From the NCBI RefSeq assembly GCF_015594545.1, contig NZ_JADIIO010000001.1, positions 2,478,725 through 2,542,724 on the forward strand: 64,000 nt of DNA. Direction: 5' to 3'. The notes under the pieces were generated by a model, which was given only the letters and a program-made list of their open reading frames with translations, made no database searches and had not been told where the DNA came from. This document shows positions 1 to 7,474 of this stretch, piece by piece. The number at the start of each line of letters is the position of its first letter. Position 1 is the first letter of the stretch. The translations under genes and the position numbers were made by a program. This stretch comes from Staphylococcus durrellii. GTDB lineage: Bacteria; Bacillota; Bacilli; Staphylococcales; Staphylococcaceae.

Positions 1-93
1 TTGGAAATCCTTGTTCACATCACGACCACAGTCATCAGTGGTTGTATTATTGCGTTATTTACGCATTGGCTGCGTAATCGCAAAGACAAATAG
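1..93 (+). CDS. Fst-family type I toxin peptide
   Basis: This encodes a peptide of about 30 residues with a short charged start, one hydrophobic segment (TVISGCIIALFTHW) and a basic tail (LRNRKDK). That is the layout of the Fst/PepA-like membrane toxins common in staphylococci, which depolarise the membrane and are silenced by an antisense RNA. The window begins at a TTG that could be the start, but an upstream start cannot be excluded. A strong hairpin lies just downstream, where the toxin mRNA and its antisense RNA usually share a terminator. The antisense RNA itself is inferred, not seen. Confidence 0.75.
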   Translation: MEILVHITTTVISGCIIALFTHWLRNRKDK

Positions 94-119
94 GCGACAA
101 TAGCCACACCTACAAAAAT

Positions 120-146
120 CCCCTCACTATTTGCGGTAGTGAGGGG
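120..146. terminator. Bidirectional terminator of the Fst toxin locus
   Basis: Ten-base arms CCCCTCACTA and TAGTGAGGGG enclose a short loop. In Fst-type modules such a hairpin serves both the toxin message and the convergent antitoxin RNA. The position fits, but no antitoxin promoter was assigned. Confidence 0.7.
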
Positions 147-245
147 ATTGGTGTATCCATGCTGGATTCCTTGTTAAGTGCATTATAACACCATAGTAGA
201 TAGGAATGCAAAACTAAAATTTTATATGATTGTATTTTATACATG

Positions 246-423
246 TTAAATATTTAATAATTCATGTAATACAATGTTCCAACGTTTAAGTACTTGTTTA
301 GGTTCGTGCATTTCAACTGTTATACCTGAAGTAATATCAGCATATTTTGCAATATCTTGTCTTATCGATTTTATAGTTGCTTCGAACCTTGTACGTTCAT
401 AAACTTCATTATTAGGTGAAGGT
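246..423 (-). pseudogene. C-terminal fragment of an unrecognised protein
   Basis: An open frame on the minus strand encodes about 58 residues ending in RWNIVLHELLNI, with no start codon or ribosome-binding site. Its upstream end meets the truncated 5' end of the thymidylate synthase fragment on the other strand, so both genes were cut at one junction near position 420. The composition is ordinary for a staphylococcal soluble protein (charged, amphipathic). I do not recognise the family. Confidence 0.45.
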
Positions 424-921
424 AAAAAATTAAATCAAGTTGAGTACATTTTACACCAATTAAATCAAAATCCAGCATCACGTAGAATTATGACAAGTTT
501 ATGGGATGTAGATGATTTAGATGAAATGTCATTAGAACCGTGTGTTTGGGCTACAAATTGGAAAGTGAGTTACGGTGCTTTAAATTTACATGTGAAACAA
601 CGTTCGGCAGATATGGCTCTAGGTCATCCATTTAATGTATTTCAATATGCGGTTTTACACAGGTTAATAGCAGACCAATGTGGTTATGAGTTAGGAAATT
701 TGTATTGGTGTATAGATGATGCCCATGTATATCTTAAACATATAGATACATTAAAGAAGCAACTATCCAATCCTATTAATCAATCTAAACCAACAATAAG
801 TCTACCTAGTAAATATGATGAGAAGGGTAATCTTAAATCTTTTTTTGAACGTAGACTATCTGAAGTACAGTTGAATAATTATAAACATAATGGAATTTTT
901 AAATATGATATAGCGGAATGA
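421..921 (+). pseudogene. thyA: Thymidylate synthase, 5'-truncated
   Basis: The frame is open from 421 and matches the C-terminal half or more of thymidylate synthase (dUMP to dTMP using methylene-tetrahydrofolate). Visible family signatures are NPASRRIM, the catalytic-cysteine region EPCVWATNW, the QRSADMALGHPFNVFQY block and the nucleotide-binding DAHVYLKHI. Roughly the first 100-150 residues, including the N-terminal phosphate-binding arginine, are missing. The first available ATG (490) lies inside the family core. It should be non-functional. It abuts an unrelated fragment on the opposite strand, indicating a deletion or recombination scar. Confidence 0.8.
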
Positions 922-984
922 TAATGAAAGTAAGGGATTTTATAAAGCTATCACATTCATTTTTATAAATAAGATAAAAAAGAT

Positions 985-1021
985 TTGACAATATTCCTCG
1001 TTGTAACTAAAATAGTTACAA
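985..1021 (+). promoter_or_regulatory. Promoter and operator of the Rrf2 regulator
   Basis: A TTGACA -35 (985-990), 17-base spacer and TAAAAT -10 (1008-1013) precede the gene. A perfect inverted repeat with 9-base arms (TTGTAACTA, 3-base centre) covers 1001-1021 and overlaps the -10. A related 21-base element recurs at 1484-1504, ahead of the next gene. This suggests the Rrf2 protein represses both itself and the downstream genes. Confidence 0.7.
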
Positions 1022-1034
1022 TGAGGTGCTTGAT

Positions 1035-1463
1035 TTGAAAATAAGTAGTCGTTTTACGGTCGCTGTTCATATATTGGCTTTAATAAAAATCGAAAAAAAT
1101 TATGCTTTAACATCGAATCAAATTGCAGAAAGTGTGAATACTAATCCTGTTGTTATTCGAAGATTAATGGGGAAACTTAAAAAAGTTGGTTTTATTGAAA
1201 CTTCACATGGCAATTCAGGAGTTAAACTTTTAAAATCATTAGACGAGATTACATTATTTGATGTTTATAAAGCTGTAGAAGTTGTTGAACAAGGCCGTTT
1301 ATTCCAAATACATGAAGATACCAATATCGACTGTACAGTTGGTGCAAACATACAAATTCTATTGGAAGTTATTTTGAAAAACGCACAGGATGCTATGGAG
1401 ACAGTATTAAAAAGTGTAACATTAGAAAATATAGTAAATAAAATTCTAGTAAACAACGGATAA
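1035..1463 (+). CDS. Rrf2 family transcriptional regulator
   Basis: This 142-residue protein starts MKISSRFTVAVHILAL and has the Rrf2 winged-helix layout: LTSNQIAESVNTNPVVIRRLMGKL is the recognition-helix region, followed by the GNSG wing. A single cysteine (in NIDCTVG) lies where redox-sensing members of this family often carry reactive cysteines, so thiol or electrophile sensing is plausible. I chose the TTG at 1035 because GAGGTG lies at good spacing and family members start MKIS. A GTG at 1026 is the alternative. It precedes a DsbA-like gene and an NAD(P)H-binding oxidoreductase that share its operator motif. Confidence 0.85.
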   Translation: MKISSRFTVAVHILALIKIEKNYALTSNQIAESVNTNPVVIRRLMGKLKKVGFIETSHGNSGVKLLKSLDEITLFDVYKAVEVVEQGRLFQIHEDTNIDCTVGANIQILLEVILKNAQDAMETVLKSVTLENIVNKILVNNG

Positions 1464-1483
1464 ATATATCCGTCTCCCCTTGT

Positions 1484-1504
1484 TTGTAACTGTAACTATT
1501 ACAA
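1484..1504 (+). promoter_or_regulatory. Second Rrf2-type operator
   Basis: The 21-base element begins TTGTAACTG and ends CTATTACAA, a slightly imperfect version of the palindrome at 1001-1021. It lies about 80 bases before the start of the DsbA-like pseudogene, in its promoter region. Control by the upstream Rrf2 protein is inferred from the shared motif. Confidence 0.6.
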
Positions 1505-1583
1505 GTACGAGCGTGTTGTTTACTTACATTTGATGAAACTGTATTAACCATCTTAATAAACATTATTGGAAGGAGAAATTATT

Positions 1584-2159
1584 TTGTCACTAAAAGTAAG
1601 CGTTTATTCTGATTATGTTTGTCCTTTTTGTTTTATAGGCAAGGATTAACTTGAAAAAGCAATAAAAGAAACAGATGCTGATATATCTATAGAATGGCAA
1701 ACATTTGAGCTAAGACCCAAACCATTAGAGCAATTAGATCCTGTTAATGACTCATCCAAACTATCACTCTGGCAGCAAGTGATATATCCAAGAATAACTG
1801 AATGGGGAGTAGATATGAAATTACCAAATGTGTCTCCCCATCCTTATACAGATTTAGCGCACGAGGGCTTCTATTTTGCGAAAGAACATGGAAAAGCAAA
1901 TGAATATAACAATCGTGTTTATGAAGCATTTTTCCAAGAAGATAAAAATATTAGAGAAATTGAAGTACTTACTGAACTTGCTAAAGATGTTAGTATATGG
2001 CACGTTCTTGTGGGAGCTTTTAGTGGCTTTTGGATTGCTATGTTAATGGCTGGGGCCGTAACAGTAAGAATGAAATCAGGTGAACGTATTAAAGATGTTT
2101 ATTTACCACTAATGATAGGCTTTTTAGCGCTATTAGTCTTTTTATTAAATATACTATAA
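1584..2159 (+). pseudogene. DsbA/FrnE-like oxidoreductase, nonsense-mutated and fused to a membrane-protein tail
   Basis: A TTG start with AGGAGA upstream opens a thioredoxin-fold protein with the CPFC active site at residues 13-16, typical of the FrnE/2-hydroxychromene isomerase branch of DsbA. Codon 22 (1647-1649) is TAA where relatives read through into LEKAI. The frame continues to about 1995 (ELAKDV) and then changes without a frameshift into an unrelated hydrophobic tail with two membrane segments (WHVLVGAFSGFWIAMLMAG and LPLMIGFLALLVFLLNIL). So the gene has both a premature stop and a deletion fusion, and the tail belongs to a membrane protein I cannot name. Confidence 0.8.
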
Positions 2160-2175
2160 TTAGGAGGAATTTATT

Positions 2176-2826
2176 ATGAAAATTGGAATTATTGGAGCAA
2201 GTGGAAAAGTTGGAAAACTAGTATTAGAAGAATCAATCGAAAGAGGACATGAAGTAACAGCAATTGTTAGAAATGCTTCAAAATTATCAAGTAGTAATAT
2301 AAATATTTTAGAAAAAGAAATATATGATATTACTTCTGAAGACTTGAAAGATTTAGATGTAGTTGTTAATGCATTTGGTGCGCCTCTTGGTGAAGAAGAA
2401 CCACATGTGAAAGCTGGACGTGCACTTATTGAAGCATTGAAAGAAACTGATACAAGAGCAATTATCGTTGGTGGTGCAGGTAGTTTATACGTTGATGAAG
2501 CGCAAACAACTAAGTTAATGGATACACCAGAATTTTCTGAACTATTTGGGCCAACTGCAAAAGGAACTTCAAAAGGACAAAGTAGAAATTTAGAAGATTT
2601 AAAAGCTTCTAAAGGTATTAATTGGACATTCCTTAGCCCATCTGCAGATTTTGATGCTGAAGGTCCTAAAACTAAAAATTATCAAACAGGCAAAGACAAT
2701 TTATTATTTAACTCTAAAGGCAATAGTTATGTTAGTTATGCAGATTTTGCATTTGCACTAGTGGATGAGATAGAAAATCCACAACATAAAAATGAACGTT
2801 TTACTGTGGTATCAGAAGATAATTAA
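2176..2826 (+). CDS. NAD(P)H-binding oxidoreductase, atypical SDR (YwnB-like)
   Basis: This 216-residue protein has an N-terminal Rossmann fold (MKIGIIGASGKVGKLV, GxxGxxG pattern) and the compact NAD(P)H-binding architecture of NmrA/YwnB proteins. It lacks the YxxxK pair of classical SDR enzymes, and its substrate is unknown. AGGAGG lies 10 bases before the ATG. It ends an apparent Rrf2-regulated group. Similar Rrf2 plus NAD(P)-binding pairs respond to disulfide or electrophile stress in Firmicutes, so a role in redox stress is likely but inferred. Confidence 0.8.
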   Translation: MKIGIIGASGKVGKLVLEESIERGHEVTAIVRNASKLSSSNINILEKEIYDITSEDLKDLDVVVNAFGAPLGEEEPHVKAGRALIEALKETDTRAIIVGGAGSLYVDEAQTTKLMDTPEFSELFGPTAKGTSKGQSRNLEDLKASKGINWTFLSPSADFDAEGPKTKNYQTGKDNLLFNSKGNSYVSYADFAFALVDEIENPQHKNERFTVVSEDN

Positions 2827-2843
2827 GAAATATAAATAGTTCG

Positions 2844-2892
2844 ATTATACAAGACGTCTCATCACTAAAAATGATGAGACGTCTTGTATAAT
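2844..2892. terminator. Strong terminator after the oxidoreductase gene
   Basis: Perfect 21-base arms (containing GACGTCTCATCA) separated by seven bases form a long hairpin directly after the gene. Flanking A/T runs allow function in both directions. Confidence 0.85.
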
Positions 2893-2997
2893 TTCAAAGA
2901 GAAAAATACTAATAAATTATATAGCTTTATATTTCCAAAAATTCAACATTAAATCTGTATATATGAAATGTTTTAGAAGAAAACGACTGAGTTTTTA

Positions 2998-3024
2998 AGG
3001 TACACCCTAATCATACGTATATAG
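2998..3024 (-). other. res-like sequence beside the transposon left end
   Basis: Read on the minus strand, this contains GTATGATTAGGGTGTA, the same core found at about 31457-31475 between a Tn552-type end and an intact resolvase gene. It lies 20 bases outside the left end of the cst transposon. It is best read as a leftover resolution site into which the element inserted. No resolvase gene remains on this side. Confidence 0.5.
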
Positions 3025-3072
3025 CTGTTGAATTTATAGCAACTTGCCATTGCTATTTGAGAATGTTTTAAC

Positions 3073-3131
3073 TTTATAAATAAGAAAGAGAAGTGCAAAT
3101 ATTAGTTGTACCTCTCTTTCTTATTTATAAA
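3073..3131. terminator. Hairpin inside the transposon left end, serving tauE
   Basis: Nineteen-base perfect arms (TTTATAAATAAGAAAGAGA and its complement) overlap the tauE stop codon. Very similar hairpins sit inside the Tn552-type ends near 16880 and 29400, so the structure belongs to this class of transposon end as well as terminating the cargo. Confidence 0.75.
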
Positions 3132-3880
3132 ACAATTTGAATAATTGCAATAATAATTAAAATACTGATGATCCATTTTTGTACAAAACTAGGGACTTTT
3201 TTACCTAATTTTAAGCCTAACGGAGCGAAAATAATACTCCCTATTATTAAAAATAACGCGTCTTCTAAAGGAATGTAACCTTGTATAAGTTTAATGATAA
3301 AGGCGCCAATTGAAGATATAAAGGCAATTACTATACTATTAGCAACCACCGTATTCATTGGTAATTTGAATAAAACTAATAATATAGGAATAATAATAAA
3401 GGCGCCGCCTGCTCCAACTATACCCGAAATGATGCCAACGAAAAGACCCACAATAACCAATAAAGGCTTATTAAAGGAAGATTGGTCTGAACTAGGTTTT
3501 ACGTTAATAAACATTAATATTAATGCAAGTAAAGCAATGATAATATACACCATATTTACAAATGTAGCATCAAATAAATTTGCTAGCAAAGCCCCTAACA
3601 TGCTCCCTATAATCATACCTCCTCCCATATAAAGGACCAACTGGGGTGAGAATTCTGGTTTTTTTCTTGCTTTCAAAGAGCCACTTAAGGTACTGAAAAA
3701 GACTTGGCTAGAAGTAAGTCCTGATGCGATATACGCGCTATATGCAGGAGCCCCAAATAGTGGCGGTAACAATAAAATGGCTGGGTAAATAATAATAGCG
3801 CCACCTATACCTACTAGACCAGATATAAATCCTCCGAACACTCCGATGAGCAACATAATGATAATATTTATAATATTCAT
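3125..3880 (-). CDS. tauE: TauE/SafE family anion exporter
   Basis: This 251-residue membrane protein has about eight hydrophobic segments and the duplicated glycine-rich motif of TauE/SafE transporters (GFISGLVGIGGA near the N-terminus, GIISGIVGAGGAF in the second half). It is expected to export sulfite or a related sulfur anion. Its ATG overlaps the cstR stop, so the two are translationally coupled. In staphylococcal cst loci the same gene sits beside cstR, where it would remove the sulfite or thiosulfate formed by CstB. The substrate is inferred from context. Confidence 0.85.
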   Translation of the reverse strand: MNIINIIIMLLIGVFGGFISGLVGIGGAIIIYPAILLLPPLFGAPAYSAYIASGLTSSQVFFSTLSGSLKARKKPEFSPQLVLYMGGGMIIGSMLGALLANLFDATFVNMVYIIIALLALILMFINVKPSSDQSSFNKPLLVIVGLFVGIISGIVGAGGAFIIIPILLVLFKLPMNTVVANSIVIAFISSIGAFIIKLIQGYIPLEDALFLIIGSIIFAPLGLKLGKKVPSFVQKWIISILIIIAIIQIVL

Positions 3881-4140
3881 TATTTACTTTTCACCAATAA
3901 GTTAACAGCTTCATTAATGATTTCTTGTGAATCTTCATTGTTGTCATCAGCTGAATTGACGCATTCAATTAAATTTTCGCTAATAATAATCCCCATTAAT
4001 CTTTGTAATGAACTTTTTGAAGCACTAAGTTGCGTAATCACATCTTTACAATGCTTTTCTTCTTCCATCATTTTTACAACGCCATTTAATTGCCCTTGTA
4101 CTCTATTAATACGATTGATCATGTTTTTATCATAATTCAT
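3880..4140 (-). CDS. cstR: Persulfide-sensing repressor CstR (CsoR family)
   Basis: This 86-residue all-helical repressor of the CsoR/FrmR family has the RVQGQLNGVVKMM motif and the two sensor cysteines C31 (KHCKDV) and C60 (IECVN) that form tri- or tetrasulfide links on persulfide exposure. There is no copper-type histidine after the first cysteine, which favours CstR over CsoR. I chose the ATG at 4140 because GGAGGAAA lies directly upstream. It is divergent from cstA with two operator matches between them. Confidence 0.9.
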   Translation of the reverse strand: MNYDKNMINRINRVQGQLNGVVKMMEEEKHCKDVITQLSASKSSLQRLMGIIISENLIECVNSADDNNEDSQEIINEAVNLLVKSK

Positions 4141-4202
4141 AGTAATTTCCTCCACTTTTAATTGAATACAGTCATAATAATAAATTAAAACAAGTTTGTC
4201 AA

Positions 4203-4261
4203 ATACGTGCGGGGGTATTTGACAAAAAGAGTTATATCTTTTAACATACCCTTATAGGTAT
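4203..4261 (+). promoter_or_regulatory. cstA promoter with two CstR operators
   Basis: A consensus -35 TTGACA (4219-4224) and TAACAT (4242-4247), spaced 17 bases, drive cstA. Two G-tract inverted repeats flank it: ATACGTGCGGGGGTAT (4203-4218) and ATACCCTTATAGGTAT (4246-4261). Both resemble CstR operators, and the second overlaps the -10. Repression of both cstR-tauE and cstA-cstB in the absence of persulfide is expected. Confidence 0.85.
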
Positions 4262-4277
4262 TTAACAGGAGGTTATT

Positions 4278-5345
4278 ATGAAACAATATAATGAAAAACA
4301 TATTAATGATTTAAGTAAATCAGAATTAGAAAAATTAACTTCTCAAGGTCAATTGATTGATGTAAGAACACAAGAAGAATATGAATTGGGGCACATCAAT
4401 GGTTCCACACTGCATCCTGTAGATGAGATTGAGTCGTTCAATAAAGACAAAAATAAAACCTATTATGTACACTGTAAAAGTGGTAACAGAAGTGCTAAAG
4501 CTAGTAAATATTTAGCTGAACAAGGTTATGACGTTGTAAATTTAGACGGCGGCTATAAAGCTTATGAAGAAAAAAACGTCAGCGATGATACAAAAGAAGA
4601 AAACACAAATGTAGAAATTAAAGCAGAGCGTAAACAATTAAACTATAGTGGTCTTCAATGTCCAGGCCCTATTGTAAATATCAGTAAAGAAGTAAAAAAT
4701 ATTCAAGAAGGTGACCAAATTGAGGTTACAGTCACAGATCCAGGATTCGCAAGTGATATTAAAAGCTGGGCGAAACAAACGGGACACACATTAGTAAAAC
4801 TTGATGGGGGTGACAATGAAATTAAAGCGATTATTCAAAAAGAACAACCCAAAGATTTAGAAGTGAGTCATACGTCTAAAGGCACTACAATTGTACTATT
4901 TAGTGGAGAATTAGATAAAGCAGTGGCAGCAATGATTATTGCGAATGGTGCTAAAGCTGCAGGAAGAGATGTAACCATCTTTTTCACTTTCTGGGGACTT
5001 AACGCGTTGAAAAAAGCGCAAACAGCTAACGTTAAAAAGAAAGGTATCGCAAAAATGTTTGATTTTATGTTGCCAAAAACACCCTTGAAAATGCCACTCT
5101 CTAAAATGAATATGTTCGGTTTAGGTAATATCATGATGCGCTACGTAATGAAAAAGAAAAATGTTGATTCATTACCATCACTTATCGACCAAGCAATCGA
5201 CCAAGATATCAAATTAATCGCATGTACGATGAGCATGGATGTCATGGGCATTAAGAAAGAAGAATTAAGAGACGAAGTTGAGTACGGCGGTGTAGGCACT
5301 TATATAGGTGATACTGAAAACGCGAGTCATAATTTATTTATTTAA
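4278..5345 (+). CDS. cstA: Multidomain sulfurtransferase CstA (rhodanese-TusA-DsrE)
   Basis: The 355-residue protein has three sulfur-relay domains. The N-terminal rhodanese has its persulfide cysteine in HCKSGNRS (C66), the TusA-like domain has C128 in GLQCPGP, and the C-terminal DsrE-like domain has a cysteine in LIACTMSMD. In S. aureus the homologous CstA moves sulfane sulfur from low-molecular-weight persulfides. AGGAGG precedes the ATG. It is the first gene downstream of the CstR operators and is followed by cstB after 30 bases. All three catalytic cysteines are present, so it should be active. Confidence 0.93.
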   Translation: MKQYNEKHINDLSKSELEKLTSQGQLIDVRTQEEYELGHINGSTLHPVDEIESFNKDKNKTYYVHCKSGNRSAKASKYLAEQGYDVVNLDGGYKAYEEKNVSDDTKEENTNVEIKAERKQLNYSGLQCPGPIVNISKEVKNIQEGDQIEVTVTDPGFASDIKSWAKQTGHTLVKLDGGDNEIKAIIQKEQPKDLEVSHTSKGTTIVLFSGELDKAVAAMIIANGAKAAGRDVTIFFTFWGLNALKKAQTANVKKKGIAKMFDFMLPKTPLKMPLSKMNMFGLGNIMMRYVMKKKNVDSLPSLIDQAIDQDIKLIACTMSMDVMGIKKEELRDEVEYGGVGTYIGDTENASHNLFI

Positions 5346-5375
5346 TTAAATCTATTAAAATAAGGAGTTCTTTAT

Positions 5376-6710
5376 ATGTTTTTTAAACAATTTTACGATA
5401 ACAATTTATCTCAAGCATCTTATTTAGTTGGCTGTCAACGCACAGGAGAGGCAATAATAATTGACCCTGTACGTGACTTAACAAAATATATGGAAGTTGC
5501 AGATAGCGAAGGTTTTACAATTACACAAGCTGCAGAAACCCATATCCACGCTGATTTTGCTTCAGGCATTAGAGATGTGGCAGAACAATTAAATGCAAAC
5601 GTATATGTATCTGGCGAAGGTGACGATGAATTAAGTTATCGTAATATGCCAGAACAAACACATTTTGTTAAACATCAAGATATTATTCATGTAGGTAACA
5701 TTAAATTAGAAGTATTGCATACACCTGGTCATACCCCGGAGAGTATCAGTTTCTTACTCACTGATGAAGGTGGCGGCTCAAGCGTTCCAATGGGCTTATT
5801 TAGTGGCGATTTTGTCTTTGTTGGTGATATCGGTAGACCTGATTTACTAGAAAAATCAGTTCAAATGGAAGGTTCTACAGAAGTTAGTGCGAAACAAATG
5901 TATCAATCTATAGAAAGTGTTAAAGATTTACCAGATTATATTCAAATTTGGCCAGGTCACGGTGCTGGAAGTCCTTGTGGTAAAGCATTAGGCGCCGTAC
6001 CAATGTCTACGCTAGGTTACGAAAAAATTAATAACTGGGCATTTAATGTAACAGATGAATCTAAATTTGTTGAAACATTAACATCAAATCAACCAGCGCC
6101 ACCCCATCACTTTGCACAGATGAAAAAAATTAATCAGTTTGGTATGAACATGTATCAACCATACGACGTTTTTCCTAGTTTAGATAATGCAAGAATAGCC
6201 TTTGATCTTCGTAGTAAAGAAGCCTTTCATGGTGGTCATACTGAAGGTACAATCAATATTCCTTACAACCAAAACTTCATTAACCAAATCGGTTGGTATT
6301 TAGACTATGAAAATAGTATAGATTTAATTGGTGATAAATCTACCGTTGAACAAGCAGCGCATACTTTACAATTAATTGGCTTTGATAATGTAGCAGGTTA
6401 TCGTTTACCAAAATCAGAAATTTTAACCCAATCCATCCATAGCGTTGATATAACTGGTAAAGAAGAATATATACTTGACGTACGTAATGAAGAAGAGTGG
6501 AATAATGGGCACTTAGATCAAGCAGTCAATATTCCGCATGGTAAATTATTAAATGAAAATATTCCATTTAATAAAGAGGATAAAATATACGTACATTGTC
6601 AGTCAGGTGTTAGAAGTTCAATCGCCGTGGGTATCTTAGAAAACAAAGGATTTGAAAATGTCGTAAATATTAGAGAAGGCTATCAAGATTTTCCAGAATC
6701 ATTAAAATAA
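5376..6710 (+). CDS. cstB: Persulfide dioxygenase-sulfurtransferase CstB
   Basis: The 444-residue fusion has an N-terminal metallo-beta-lactamase dioxygenase domain (iron ligands in THIHADF, HTPGHTPES, SGDFVFVGD and WPGHGAGS), a central degenerate rhodanese without catalytic cysteine (FDLRSKEAFHGGH), and a C-terminal active rhodanese (HCQSGVRSS). CstB oxidises persulfides to thiosulfate. In S. aureus sqr follows cstB; here a terminator and then transposon genes follow, so sulfide:quinone oxidoreductase is missing from this copy. The gene itself looks intact. Confidence 0.93.
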   Translation: MFFKQFYDNNLSQASYLVGCQRTGEAIIIDPVRDLTKYMEVADSEGFTITQAAETHIHADFASGIRDVAEQLNANVYVSGEGDDELSYRNMPEQTHFVKHQDIIHVGNIKLEVLHTPGHTPESISFLLTDEGGGSSVPMGLFSGDFVFVGDIGRPDLLEKSVQMEGSTEVSAKQMYQSIESVKDLPDYIQIWPGHGAGSPCGKALGAVPMSTLGYEKINNWAFNVTDESKFVETLTSNQPAPPHHFAQMKKINQFGMNMYQPYDVFPSLDNARIAFDLRSKEAFHGGHTEGTINIPYNQNFINQIGWYLDYENSIDLIGDKSTVEQAAHTLQLIGFDNVAGYRLPKSEILTQSIHSVDITGKEEYILDVRNEEEWNNGHLDQAVNIPHGKLLNENIPFNKEDKIYVHCQSGVRSSIAVGILENKGFENVVNIREGYQDFPESLK

Positions 6711-6714
6711 TTTA

Positions 6715-6755
6715 AGAGTGTACAGAAAATAACCATTTTCTGTACACTCTCTTTT
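6715..6755 (+). terminator. Terminator of cstA-cstB
   Basis: Perfect 16-base arms (starting AGAGTGTACAG) with a four-base loop are followed by CTTTTT. It lies four bases after the cstB stop and closes the cargo operon ahead of the transposition genes. Confidence 0.9.
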
Positions 6756-6880
6756 TATAGCTGAATAAGTAAGTATTTCATATATTTGAGTGTTCAAAAA
6801 CTCAACAAAAAATCTATGTTCATAAAAGACTTCGTAATTAAGTTATGGTACACTTAAGGTGTATATAGGAGGTTTGCATT

Positions 6881-7474
6881 TTGAAAATAGGTTATGCAAG
6901 AGTTTCAACTGGGTTACAAAATTTGAATTTACAGGAGGATCGATTAAATACATATGGTTGTGAAAAGATATTTAACGACCATATGAGTGGTTCAAAAAGT
7001 AAAAGACCTGGTTTAGACAAAGCAATTGAATTTGCGAGGTCAGGAGATACGATTGTTGTTTGGAGACTAGATAGACTAGGACGTAACATGGAAGATCTAA
7101 TCACATTAGTTAATGAGCTTAACGAACGAGGCGTGAGTTTTCATAGCTTAGAAGAAAACATAACAATGGATAAATCAAGTTCCACAGGACAATTGTTATT
7201 TCATTTATTCGCAGCGTTTGCAGAATTTGAACGTAATTTGATTTTAGAACGTTCTTCAGCTGGACGAATTGCAGCACGTGCTAGAGGACGCTATGGAGGT
7301 AGACCAGAAAAGTTAAACCAAAAAGATTTAAAATTACTTAAAACACTTTATGATAATGGTACACCAATCAAAACAATTGCGGAGCAGTGGCAAGTTTCAC
7401 GTACAACAATTTATCGTTACCTCAATAAATTGGAGGACAAGGAAGATGAAAAACAAGGAGAAGTATCTAACTAA
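6881..7474 (+). CDS. Serine recombinase (transposon resolvase)
   Basis: This 197-residue small serine recombinase has the catalytic serine at residue 9 (YARVST), the arginines of the active site in WRLDRLGR, the E-helix region FAEFERNLI, and a C-terminal helix-turn-helix (TPIKTIAEQWQVSRTTIYRYL). The TTG start is supported by AGGAGGT at good spacing. The preceding segment with a GGTACACTTAAGGTGTA dyad is a plausible res site. It overlaps the transposase gene by 29 bases. It corresponds in position to the BinL-type resolvase of Tn552, which resolves cointegrates. Confidence 0.9.
   Translation: MKIGYARVSTGLQNLNLQEDRLNTYGCEKIFNDHMSGSKSKRPGLDKAIEFARSGDTIVVWRLDRLGRNMEDLITLVNELNERGVSFHSLEENITMDKSSSTGQLLFHLFAAFAEFERNLILERSSAGRIAARARGRYGGRPEKLNQKDLKLLKTLYDNGTPIKTIAEQWQVSRTTIYRYLNKLEDKEDEKQGEVSN

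Noticed and set aside
5000..6700. CRISPR arrays or anti-phage systems anywhere in the window
   Set aside because: No regularly spaced repeats and no recognisable defence gene were seen on either strand.
7350..7445. Upstream extension of the p480 transposase to 7350
   Set aside because: It overlaps the resolvase over nearly 100 bases, lacks a ribosome-binding site, and the ATG at 7446 gives exactly the 480 residues known for p480.
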